NCBI GenBank assembly: GCA_963617965.1
Contig: CAVEQO010000049.1
Span: 1-6,636, forward strand
DNA: 6,636 bases
Direction: 5' to 3'
Source: UBA6382 sp963617965
GTDB taxonomy: Bacteria; Bacteroidota; Bacteroidia; Bacteroidales; Bacteroidaceae
Shown: positions 1-6,388 of the stretch, one piece after another
Numbering within the stretch: the first letter of the stretch is position 1
Layout of the letters: every line of letters starts with the position of its first letter
Translations under genes and position numbers: made by a program
The notes under the pieces: model-generated
Databases searched by the model: none
What the model was told of the DNA's origin: nothing
Seen by the model: only the letters and a program-made list of their open reading frames with translations

Positions 1-2
1 GT

Positions 3-41
3 GTCTATGTGGTCAACGGCACGAAAGTGCTGGTGAAGTAA
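3..41 (+). CDS. C-terminal end of an upstream gene, possibly a T9SS-sorted secreted protein (partial)
   Basis: Frame 3 reads VYVVNGTKVLVK and then TAA at 39-41; the rest lies left of the window. Ending in an aromatic-hydrophobic strand, a turn with N-G, and a short K-V-x-V-K strand resembles the last two strands of type-A T9SS C-terminal sorting domains in Bacteroidota, where a pattern like 'G-[IVL]-Y-[IV]-V-N-G-x-K-V-[LVI]-V-K' is common. Other beta-sandwich endings could look similar. A strong hairpin terminator begins 30 nt after the stop, which supports this being a real gene end. Twelve residues are too few to name the protein; the sorting-domain reading is an inference. Confidence 0.6.
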   Translation, partial: VYVVNGTKVLVK

Positions 42-71
42 CGGCACTGTTGCAACATTCTTCATAGTTTT

Positions 72-112
72 CAGTCCCGCACTTTCTCGGAGTGCGGGAC
101 TGCTTCTTTCCC
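72..112 (+). terminator. Rho-independent terminator of the upstream gene
   Basis: A perfect 12-bp inverted repeat (CAGTCCCGCACT at 72-83 and AGTGCGGGACTG at 91-102) encloses a 7-nt loop (TTCTCGG). It is followed by a pyrimidine-rich, moderately T-rich tract, CTTCTTTCCC, at 103-112. The G+C-rich perfect stem just after the stop codon at 41 fits intrinsic termination. The T-tract is interrupted by C residues, so efficiency may be less than complete. There is no long T-run on the minus-strand side, so it looks one-directional. Confidence 0.85.
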
Positions 113-178
113 GTATGGCTGTGCTGGCGGACGATCAAAAAACTCATGCAGTTCTGCCGGCCGGTGTTTCTTTATGCT

Positions 179-186
179 TAACTTTG
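179..186 (+). promoter_or_regulatory. Possible Bacteroidota -7 box (TAACTTTG) just upstream of the ABC ATPase gene
   Basis: TAACTTTG matches the Bacteroidota sigma-ABfr -7 consensus TAnnTTTG. No clean TTTG/TTG -33 element sits 19-21 nt upstream; the nearest candidate is TTCTG at 152-156 with a 22-nt spacer. A start site a few bases after the box would fall at about 190-193, leaving almost no 5' leader before the ATG at 195. Either the mRNA is nearly leaderless or the match is coincidental and the real promoter lies elsewhere between 103 and 178. Confidence 0.35.
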
Positions 187-194
187 CATGCTGA

Positions 195-983
195 ATGCCA
201 ACAGATGGAGAAATCACATACAGTATTGCAGGCTTGTCTACAGGCTACCGCCACGGAGGTTGTTGCCTTAGGCTGTCGCACGACATCAATGTGCGGCTTC
301 GCCGTGGCGAGCTGGCGTGTCTTATCGGAGCCAACGGTACCGGCAAGTCCACGCTCCTGCGCACGCTTGCGGGCTTGCAACCTCCTGTGGACGGCACGGT
401 GGAACTGCTCGGCAGACCTTTGGGCAGTTACAGTGCCAGAGAACTTTCCGCCAGAGTCAGCGTGGTGCTTACTGACGAGGTGCAGGAGCAGAACCTTACT
501 GCGTATGAGCTGGTGGCAACGGGCAGGATGCCGTATACCGGCTATTGGGGAAAGCTGGGGGATGCAGACCGCAACAGGGTGAACGAGGTGCTCCGTCTGG
601 TGAACATGATGGAATTTGCCGACAGACGGCTTTCGTCGCTCAGCGACGGCGAACGGCAGAAACTGATGATAGCCAAAGCTCTGGCGCAGGACACCGATGT
701 CGTGCTGCTTGACGAGCCCGTTGCTTTCCTTGATTTCCCGAGCAAAGTCGGCATGATGAGAATCTTGGACTCGGTTGCACGCACGGCCGGCAAGTCAATA
801 CTCATGTCGATACACGATATAGAGATAGCTTTGCAGATGTCTCGTCGCCTGTGGGTGCTGCATGATGGGGGATTAGTGGATGGAGAACCGCACGCCTTGG
901 CGCAGGAGGGTAAAGTGGACTTCCTGTTTGCCGGCAATGGCATTGTCTTTGACCGCAAGACTCTCCAGTACAGTTTGACATAA
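195..983 (+). CDS. ABC transporter ATP-binding protein, FecE/BtuD-type (iron-siderophore, heme or cobalamin import)
   Basis: This 262-aa protein is a cytoplasmic nucleotide-binding subunit that would power uptake of an iron chelate, heme or cobalamin across the inner membrane. All core ABC motifs are visible: Walker A GANGTGKST (45-53), signature LSDGERQ (149-155), Walker B VVLLDEP (169-175), D-loop region AFLD (177-180) and switch histidine H207. The segment ELVATGRMPYTG after the Q-loop is typical of the FecE/FhuC/BtuD group. The Q-loop Gln appears replaced (VLTDEVQ, 91-97), as I recall for other Bacteroidota members. Length is normal. The ATG at 195 is chosen because an in-frame TGA (192-194) directly precedes it and the domain begins within about seven residues; no Shine-Dalgarno is visible. 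No permease or binding protein is adjacent, so its partners must be encoded elsewhere. topB follows after 21 nt. The substrate cannot be determined from this sequence. Confidence 0.9.
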   Translation: MPTDGEITYSIAGLSTGYRHGGCCLRLSHDINVRLRRGELACLIGANGTGKSTLLRTLAGLQPPVDGTVELLGRPLGSYSARELSARVSVVLTDEVQEQNLTAYELVATGRMPYTGYWGKLGDADRNRVNEVLRLVNMMEFADRRLSSLSDGERQKLMIAKALAQDTDVVLLDEPVAFLDFPSKVGMMRILDSVARTAGKSILMSIHDIEIALQMSRRLWVLHDGGLVDGEPHALAQEGKVDFLFAGNGIVFDRKTLQYSLT

Positions 984-1004
984 AGACCATCGTTGCCTTT
1001 GACC

Positions 1005-2855
1005 ATGATAGTGTGTATAGCTGAAAAACCTTCTGTCGCGCGCGACATTGCCAACGTGCTTGGGGCGCGCAGCCAGCATACGGGATACCTTGAAGGCAAT
1101 GGTTATCAGGTGACATGGACATTCGGGCATCTGTGTGAGCTGAAGTTCCCGGAGGACTACCGTCAGGAGTGGAAAAGCTGGAATCTCAACAGCCTGCCTA
1201 TGCTGCCGTCGCCTTTCGGCATCAGGCTTAAGAACGATTCCGGGGTACAGAAACAGTTCGGAATCATAGAGAGCCTCATGAAAAGTGCAGACAGTATCGT
1301 CAACTGCGGCGATGCCGGTCAGGAGGGTGAACTCATACAGCGGTGGGTGATGCAGAAAGTAGGGGTAAAATGCCCGGTGAAAAGACTGTGGATTTCATCG
1401 CTGACAGAGGAATCGATCCGTGAGGGATTCCAAAATCTGGAGGATGCGTCCAGACGGGACTCCCTCTATCAGGCAGGTCTTTGCAGAGCCATCGGCGACT
1501 GGGTTCTGGGGATGAATGCCACCCGTCTCTATACATTGAAATACGGTCGGCGGGAAATGGGCAGTCCTCCCCTCTCTGTGGGAAGGGTGCAGACACCCAC
1601 GCTCGCTCTCATAGTGAAACGCCAGCGCGAGATAGAGAATTTTGTGCCGGAACCTTACTGGGTGTTGGCAACAGAGTACCGCAACACGCTGTTCTCTGCC
1701 CAAAAGGGGAAGTACCGCAATGAGGAAGAGGCACGTCTGGCCCTCAAGGCGATAGAAGGCCAAATGTTTTCCATAACGTCAGTGGCGACCAAAAGAGGCC
1801 GTGAGAATCCGCCAAAGCTCTACGACCTCACGTCGCTGCAGGTGGACTGCAACAAAAAGTTCGGCTTCTCCGCTGACATGACGCTCAACGTTATCCAGAG
1901 CCTGTATGAGAAGCATATCACGACATATCCGCGCGTTGACACCGTTTTCCTGACTGATGACATCTATGCCAAGTGCCCCGGTATTCTCAGCGGCATTTCG
2001 TCTGCCTATGCCGGTCTTATGGAGCCGTTCAGGGGAGTGGCGTTGAGAAAGAACAAAAAAGTGTTTGACTCATCCAAAGTCACCGACCACCATGCGATAA
2101 TACCCACAGGCATTGCCCCGCATGGGCTGACCGATGCCGAAAGCAAGGTCTTTGACCTTGTGGCTCGCAGGTTCATCAGTGTGTTTTACCCTGATTGTGT
2201 GTTCGATACCACTACGGTGGAAGGGGAGTCTGCCGGAGTCCAGTTCAAGGTTCAGGGCAAACATATCGTGGAAGAAGGTTGGAGGACGGTGCTCCGTAAC
2301 GACAGGACTGCCGCCGAAGACGGGGACGAGTCCGCTAAGGACGAAGAGCGTTTCCTGCCCGATTTCCGGAAAGGGGAGAGCGGCCCTCACCGGCCGGGGC
2401 TGACAAGGAAAATGACCACTCCGCCGAAACCCTATACAGAGGCCACGCTGTTGAGAGCCATGGAAACGGCAGGCAAAACTGTTGACAACGAGGAACTGCG
2501 TGAAGCCATGAAGGAGAATGGCATAGGTCGGCCGTCCACGCGGGCGGCAATCATACAGACCCTTTTCCGCCGCCGCTACATAACGCAGGAACGCAAGAAT
2601 CTGTTTGCCACGGCCACGGGGTGTGAGCTCATTGACATTATCCACGAGGAACTGCTCAAAAGCGCGGAACTCACCGGCTTGTGGGAGAAAAAGCTCCGCA
2701 ACATAGAACGCCGTACTTACGATGCTGCCACTTTCGTAAAGGAAATCAAGGAAATGGTGACCCACATCGTGGAGCAGGTCAAGGGCGACCCTACATGGCG
2801 CAGGGTGGCCTATACGCCAGAGACGGTGAAGACCAAGAAGCGCGGAAAACAATAA
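1005..2855 (+). CDS. topB: DNA topoisomerase III (type IA)
   Basis: This 616-aa type IA topoisomerase would cut and pass single strands to relax negative supercoils and resolve recombination or replication intermediates. The Toprim domain is N-terminal, with the catalytic Glu in IAEKPSVARD (E7) and the acidic motif CGDAGQEGEL (101-110; D103, E107, E109). Further conserved elements are SVGRVQTPTL (191-200), the active-site tyrosine Y308 in ITTYPRVDT, DHHAIIPT (361-368) and GIGRPSTRA (506-514). The usual DxDxE is DAGxE here, as in many non-enteric TopB proteins, with Gln where Arg is common. There are no Cys4 zinc ribbons; the protein ends in a short basic tail. An in-frame TTG at 993 could add four residues, but the ATG at 1005 gives the classic MIVCIAEKPS start. 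It lies 21 nt after the ATPase gene and 27 nt before the lipoprotein gene. No plasmid or conjugative-element genes are nearby, so it looks like the housekeeping copy. Confidence 0.95.
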   Translation: MIVCIAEKPSVARDIANVLGARSQHTGYLEGNGYQVTWTFGHLCELKFPEDYRQEWKSWNLNSLPMLPSPFGIRLKNDSGVQKQFGIIESLMKSADSIVNCGDAGQEGELIQRWVMQKVGVKCPVKRLWISSLTEESIREGFQNLEDASRRDSLYQAGLCRAIGDWVLGMNATRLYTLKYGRREMGSPPLSVGRVQTPTLALIVKRQREIENFVPEPYWVLATEYRNTLFSAQKGKYRNEEEARLALKAIEGQMFSITSVATKRGRENPPKLYDLTSLQVDCNKKFGFSADMTLNVIQSLYEKHITTYPRVDTVFLTDDIYAKCPGILSGISSAYAGLMEPFRGVALRKNKKVFDSSKVTDHHAIIPTGIAPHGLTDAESKVFDLVARRFISVFYPDCVFDTTTVEGESAGVQFKVQGKHIVEEGWRTVLRNDRTAAEDGDESAKDEERFLPDFRKGESGPHRPGLTRKMTTPPKPYTEATLLRAMETAGKTVDNEELREAMKENGIGRPSTRAAIIQTLFRRRYITQERKNLFATATGCELIDIIHEELLKSAELTGLWEKKLRNIERRTYDAATFVKEIKEMVTHIVEQVKGDPTWRRVAYTPETVKTKKRGKQ

Positions 2856-2882
2856 ATTGCCCTTGTGGGAGTTATATCTATT

Positions 2883-5126
2883 ATGAAAACCGACGGAAAA
2901 GCCAAACTGGCGTTGCTTGTGACTGTCATGATGACCGCCATGATGATGGTGTCGTGCAATGGCGACAAGAACCTGAAGAAAGGAGAGCAATACTGGGCGA
3001 TAGGCGAATACTATGAAGCCGCACAGGAATTCGCGAAGGCATACGCCAAGACTCCCCCGGCGCAGAAAGAGCGGCGCGGCATGATAGCGTACAAGGTGGC
3101 CGAGAGCAACCGCAAGATGAACTACTATGCAAAGGCGCAGGCGGGCTATCGCAATGCCGTGAGGTACAAATATGTCGACACCCTGACCTATTTCTATCTT
3201 GCGGAGATGGAACGCTACAACAAGGAATACAAGCAGGCGGCCCGCGACTATCGCCTGTATCTTGAAACCCATCCGGGACACCGGCTGTCAACCGTGGGGC
3301 TGCAGTCGTGTGAAGTGGCACAGGAGATAAAGGAAAAAGGGTCGCAGTTTACTGTGAAGGAAGACAAGAATTTCAAGTCAACCTATATGGACTATTCTCC
3401 GTCGTTCAATGGCGATGACATATATTTCTCCTCCACGCGGCGTGATTGCAACGGAGATGATGTCAACGGCATTACGGGCATGAAGAGCGGAGACATCTTT
3501 TATATGCAGAAGGATGACAAGGGCAAGTGGAAACGCTATGAGGCTGTCGATGAAACGGTCAACTCGAAGTACGACGAAGGAGCCTGCTGTTTCACCCCCG
3601 ACGGCAAGACGATGTTCTTCACGCGCTGCAGGGTTGATGCTACCTACCCGCGCTTTGCCGAGATATATTCGTCCTCGCGCAACGATGCTGCATGGGGCGA
3701 GGCCAAACTGTGTGGGATCTCCAAGGACACTTTGTCATCGTATGCCCATCCGGCCGTTTCGCCAAAGGGCGACTATCTGTATTTTGTGTCTGATATGCCC
3801 GGAGGCTATGGAGGCCTTGACCTGTGGCGCGTGTCGCTCAGCGGTCTGTCGTTCGGCCCCGTTGAAAATCTCGGGGCTGACATCAACACGGAGGGCGACG
3901 AGATGTTTCCCACGTTCCGCCCTAACGGCGAGCTGTATTTCTCGTCAAACGGCAGGGTAGGTCTGGGCGGTCTTGACATATATAAGGCAGTCATGGATTC
4001 CGTCACCAACAGGTGGACGGTGAGCCACATGCCGTATCCCGTCAACTCCAACGGCGACGATTTCGGCATGACGTTCGACGGCGAACACAACCAGGGCTTT
4101 TTCTCGTCTAACCGGGCCAATCGCCGTGGCTGGGACAAAATCTACAGTTTCTATTGTCCGGAGGTGATACAGACAATAAAGGGCTGGGTCTATGAACAGG
4201 ACGGCTACGAACTTCCCAAGGCCGTGGTCTATGTGGTAGGCGACGATGGAACGAACAAGAAGGCTACCGTCCAGCTTGACGGTTCTTTCGAGGAAACAGT
4301 CAAGCCGGGAGTCAGGTATTTGTTCCTTGCCACATGCGAGGGCTACATGAACTACAGGCAGGAGATGAAGGTGCCCGAGGTCTCCGAGTCCGAACAGTAT
4401 GTGCTGCAGTTCCCGCTGCCGTCGCTGGACATCCCCGTGCTGGTCCGGAACGTGTTCTATGAGTTTGACAAGGCCGACATCACTCCACAGTCTATTCCCG
4501 CATTGGAGGGACTGGTGGGACTGCTCAGGCAAAATCCGGGCATCGTGATAGAACTTTCTTCGCATTGCGACTACCGTGGGTCTGACGAATACAACGAAAA
4601 GCTGAGTCAGGCGCGTGCCGAATCCGTTGTACGCTATCTCGTTTCCCACGGCATACCGGAAGACCGCGTGGTGGCAAAGGGATACGGCAAGAAACGCCCC
4701 AAGGTCATCACAAAAAAATTTGCCGAGCGGTATCCGTTCCTCAAGGCCGGCGACACGCTTACGGTAGACTACATAAAGACGCTGGGCGAAGCGCAGCAGG
4801 ATACCTGCAATGCCCTCAACCGGCGCACGGAGTTCATGGTGCTGAAGACCACCTATGGCATGCTTGACAAAAAGGGCGATCTGAAAGTTGACGCTGTCAG
4901 GCAGGAAAACAAGCCGGTGGAATCAGCTGAACCCGGACAGCAGGAGGGCAGTCCTGTGCGTGATGATGGTGTCAAGGCGACACCTGAGACTCCTGAAGAA
5001 GCCAAAGAGAAACAAAGCGTGCCGAAGCCGGCAGTTGGGCAGACGGGTGTAAGCAAACAGGATTCTGTGGCGCAACAGAAGAAAGGTCTGAAGACTGCGT
5101 CATCTGTCAAAAGTCCAAAACGGTAA
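2883..5126 (+). CDS. OmpA-family outer-membrane lipoprotein with TPR, PD40 propeller and CarboxypepD_reg-like domains (PorE-like)
   Basis: This 747-aa lipoprotein is predicted to sit in the outer membrane facing the periplasm and to bind peptidoglycan. A Met-rich lipoprotein signal peptide ends in lipobox MVSC (C25), and the next residues (NGDKN) do not resemble an acidic surface-export signal. About three TPR-like helix pairs span 30-135. Five PD40/WD40-like strands follow (about 171-186, 233-248, 289-304, 341-357, 394-411), with repeated GGLD[LI][WY] motifs at 310 and 362. A CarboxypepD_reg-like sandwich lies near 431-508 and an OmpA_C domain near 520-655. Its predicted peptidoglycan-binding Asp and Arg are D563 (HCDYRG) and R578 (LSQARAES). 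A hydrophilic 90-residue tail rich in Pro, Glu, Lys and Gln ends the protein. The domain order is that of PorE (P. gingivalis PG1058), which tethers T9SS parts to peptidoglycan, but Bacteroidota have similar paralogues, so the T9SS role is inferred. A GTG at 2865 would add six residues; the ATG at 2883 gives the better signal peptide. Confidence 0.9.
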   Translation: MKTDGKAKLALLVTVMMTAMMMVSCNGDKNLKKGEQYWAIGEYYEAAQEFAKAYAKTPPAQKERRGMIAYKVAESNRKMNYYAKAQAGYRNAVRYKYVDTLTYFYLAEMERYNKEYKQAARDYRLYLETHPGHRLSTVGLQSCEVAQEIKEKGSQFTVKEDKNFKSTYMDYSPSFNGDDIYFSSTRRDCNGDDVNGITGMKSGDIFYMQKDDKGKWKRYEAVDETVNSKYDEGACCFTPDGKTMFFTRCRVDATYPRFAEIYSSSRNDAAWGEAKLCGISKDTLSSYAHPAVSPKGDYLYFVSDMPGGYGGLDLWRVSLSGLSFGPVENLGADINTEGDEMFPTFRPNGELYFSSNGRVGLGGLDIYKAVMDSVTNRWTVSHMPYPVNSNGDDFGMTFDGEHNQGFFSSNRANRRGWDKIYSFYCPEVIQTIKGWVYEQDGYELPKAVVYVVGDDGTNKKATVQLDGSFEETVKPGVRYLFLATCEGYMNYRQEMKVPEVSESEQYVLQFPLPSLDIPVLVRNVFYEFDKADITPQSIPALEGLVGLLRQNPGIVIELSSHCDYRGSDEYNEKLSQARAESVVRYLVSHGIPEDRVVAKGYGKKRPKVITKKFAERYPFLKAGDTLTVDYIKTLGEAQQDTCNALNRRTEFMVLKTTYGMLDKKGDLKVDAVRQENKPVESAEPGQQEGSPVRDDGVKATPETPEEAKEKQSVPKPAVGQTGVSKQDSVAQQKKGLKTASSVKSPKR

Positions 5127-5130
5127 GGCT

Positions 5131-5676
5131 ATGGAACGGCATTTCTACCTGAAGGCGTTTCTGACGTTTTTCAAAATCGGCCTGTTTACCATTGGCGGAG
5201 GCTATGCCATGATTCCGCTCATAGAGAAGGAAGTGGTCGACAGGTATCGTTGGGTTGACAGGGAAGAGTTCCTCAACATGATGGCTCTTTCGCAGGCCAT
5301 GCCCGGTGTCTTTGCCGTGAATTTCAGCATTTGTATCGGCAACAAACTGCGCGGGCTGAAAGGCAGTGTCGTGTTTGCCTCGGGTGTCGTGCTTCCGAGC
5401 TTGATAACGATACTGCTGATAGCGATGTTCTTCAGGGCGTTTTCCGACAACAGGTTTGTCGAGGCTTTCTTCAAGGGTATCAGACCTGCCGTGGTGGCAC
5501 TGATAGCAGTGCCGTGTCTGAAGTTGGGCAAGGCCGCCAAAGTCACGTTCCACAACCTGTGGCTGCCGGTGGTGGTGGCCGTGGCGATTTCAGTTGCGGG
5601 TATGTCGCCGGTCTATGTGATAGTGTTGGTTGCTGTCGGCGCTTATGTGTACGGGCGCCACATAAAGGAGGATTGA
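5131..5676 (+). CDS. Chromate transporter (CHR family), first single-domain subunit
   Basis: This 181-aa inner-membrane protein is a short-chain CHR-family member. Paired single-domain CHR proteins form a heteromeric transporter, studied mainly for chromate efflux; the physiological substrate in gut or oral Bacteroidota is not established. Evidence: the N-terminal motif FFKIGLFTIGGGYAM (13-27), the domain-type LSQAMPG (53-59), hydrophobic segments near 9-30, 77-101, 116-131 and 143-175, and the conserved GIRPAVVAL (116-124). The usual PGP of the second motif is PGV here (59 onwards), whereas the partner keeps PGP. The length is normal for a half-size CHR protein. It begins 4 nt after the lipoprotein stop, implying translational coupling, with only a weak TAAGG upstream. 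The partner gene follows 4 nt after its stop. Confidence 0.92.
   Translation: MERHFYLKAFLTFFKIGLFTIGGGYAMIPLIEKEVVDRYRWVDREEFLNMMALSQAMPGVFAVNFSICIGNKLRGLKGSVVFASGVVLPSLITILLIAMFFRAFSDNRFVEAFFKGIRPAVVALIAVPCLKLGKAAKVTFHNLWLPVVVAVAISVAGMSPVYVIVLVAVGAYVYGRHIKED
5664..5671 (+). promoter_or_regulatory. Strong Shine-Dalgarno site for the second CHR gene
   Basis: AAAGGAGG ends 9 nt before the ATG at 5681 and overlaps the last codons of the first CHR gene. It is the only near-perfect anti-16S match before any start in this window; the other genes have weak or no Shine-Dalgarno, as is usual in Bacteroidota. The overlapped codons (ATA AAG GAG GAT, encoding IKED) could also be chance at the protein's charged end. 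Confidence 0.6.
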
Positions 5677-5680
5677 GACA

Positions 5681-6256
5681 ATGATATTTCTGCAACTGTT
5701 CGTGTCTTTTTTCAAAATAGGACTTTTCGGGTTTGGCGGCGGCTATGCGATGCTGTCCTTGATACAGGGCGAGGTGGTTGCCAAAACGCATTGGCTTACC
5801 ACCGCCCAGTTCACCGATATCGTGGCAATCAGCCAGTCCACTCCCGGCCCCATCGGCATAAACTCCGCCACGTATGTAGGCTACATCTCTGTGATAAATG
5901 CGGGTTATTCCACCCCTGTGGCAATCTTCGGTAGCTGCGTTGCCACGTTTGCCGTGGTGCTGCCGTCGTTTCTGCTCATACTGCTTGCTCTGAAACTGCT
6001 GAACCGTTATTACAGGCATCCCGTTGTGGAGTATATCTTCTATGTGCTGCGCATTGCGGTCGTGGGACTTTTGGGCGGGGCGGTCATAATGCTGTTGACG
6101 GCGGAAAACTTCGGAAGTCCGTCCGTTGATATATGGCATTACGGAACGAGCATTTTTATTTTTGTGGCGGCATTTGTCGGTACGTCCGTGTTCAGGATAC
6201 ACCCCATTGGCATGATTGTCATGTGCGGAATGGCGGGGCTGATAATGTATCTGTAG
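5681..6256 (+). CDS. Chromate transporter (CHR family), second single-domain subunit
   Basis: This 191-aa inner-membrane protein is the second half of the CHR pair. It carries FFKIGLFGFGGGYAM (10-24), the hallmark SQSTPGPIGIN (51-61), and hydrophobic segments near 3-28, 78-106, 117-140, 156-170 and 174-191. It resembles its neighbour in the N-terminal motif, as expected for tandem duplicates that work as a heterodimer with the two domains inserted in opposite membrane orientations. The start ATG has a strong Shine-Dalgarno and lies 4 nt past the previous stop. It is the last gene of the apparent operon. No clear intrinsic terminator follows. Transport of chromate or a related oxyanion is inferred from the family, not from substrate residues seen here. 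Confidence 0.93.
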   Translation: MIFLQLFVSFFKIGLFGFGGGYAMLSLIQGEVVAKTHWLTTAQFTDIVAISQSTPGPIGINSATYVGYISVINAGYSTPVAIFGSCVATFAVVLPSFLLILLALKLLNRYYRHPVVEYIFYVLRIAVVGLLGGAVIMLLTAENFGSPSVDIWHYGTSIFIFVAAFVGTSVFRIHPIGMIVMCGMAGLIMYL

Positions 6257-6348
6257 AACAGACTGTCCGCACTTGTAGTAGCGTCAAGGGAAGCCCGCAT
6301 TCATTCGGTGTGTTTGGAGTGCAGTCAGCACAAATCTGCCGAAGAACA
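6257..6348 (+). other. Intergenic stretch after the CHR genes, no terminator recognised
   Basis: There is no plausible coding sequence here. I looked for an intrinsic terminator and found only weak elements: a 4-bp stem GTGC-AGTCA-GCAC at 6319-6331, and a bulged long-range pairing between GACT/GCACT (6261-6273) and AGTGCAGTC (6318-6326). Neither is directly followed by a T-run; the nearest is T7 at 6349-6355, about 18 nt further on. The operon may end by a weak or Rho-dependent route. Confidence 0.4.
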
Positions 6349-6388
6349 TTTTTTTCCTGAAAAAACGTTGTCGGTAATGAAAAAAAAA
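6349..6388 (+). promoter_or_regulatory. Spaced A/T-tracts around the promoter (possible bent DNA)
   Basis: Three homopolymer tracts lie just upstream of and within the promoter: T7 at 6349-6355, A6 at 6360-6365 and A9 at 6380-6388. Their centres are about 10.5 and 21.5 bp apart, close to one and two helical turns, the arrangement that produces intrinsic curvature. The T7/A6 pair, flanked by AAC (6345-6347) and GTT (6367-6369), also forms an imperfect palindrome. This could act as an UP-like element or a regulator site. The function is inferred. Confidence 0.45.

Noticed and set aside
103..194. Possible cobalamin riboswitch upstream of the FecE/BtuD-type ATPase
   Set aside because: The space between the terminator and the start codon is about 90 nt, too short for the aptamer, and no B12-box-like conserved block was seen.
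115..582. 155-codon plus-strand open frame starting upstream of the ABC ATPase
   Set aside because: It overlaps the ATPase in another frame; its product is Cys/Trp/Arg-rich with no domain, while the ATPase frame carries every ABC motif.
826..833. TAGCTTTG inside the ATPase gene, considered as an internal promoter for topB
   Set aside because: There is no TTG/TTTG element at the expected 19-21 bp upstream, and it lies over 170 bp before topB inside coding sequence.
1005..2855. topB as the mark of a conjugative transposon or plasmid
   Set aside because: No mobilisation, tra, integrase or repeat features occur nearby, and the gene sits in a tight row of chromosomal-type genes with uniform composition.
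2070..3281. 403-codon open frame on the minus strand across the end of topB and the start of the lipoprotein gene
   Set aside because: It is antisense to two well-supported genes and spans their junction, has His/Arg/Leu-rich shadow composition, and shows no recognisable domain or sensible start.
3514..3960. 148-codon plus-strand open frame within the lipoprotein gene, considered as a frameshift remnant
   Set aside because: The main frame is uninterrupted and carries continuous PD40-type strands through this stretch, so no frameshift is needed.
3945..4649. 234-codon minus-strand open frame inside the lipoprotein gene
   Set aside because: It is fully antisense to the propeller/OmpA coding region, shows no motif, and its composition is that of a reverse-frame shadow.
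6319..6355. Hairpin GTGC-AGTCA-GCAC plus downstream T7, considered as terminator of the CHR operon
   Set aside because: The stem is only 4 bp and the T-run starts about 18 nt after it, which is not the geometry of an intrinsic terminator.
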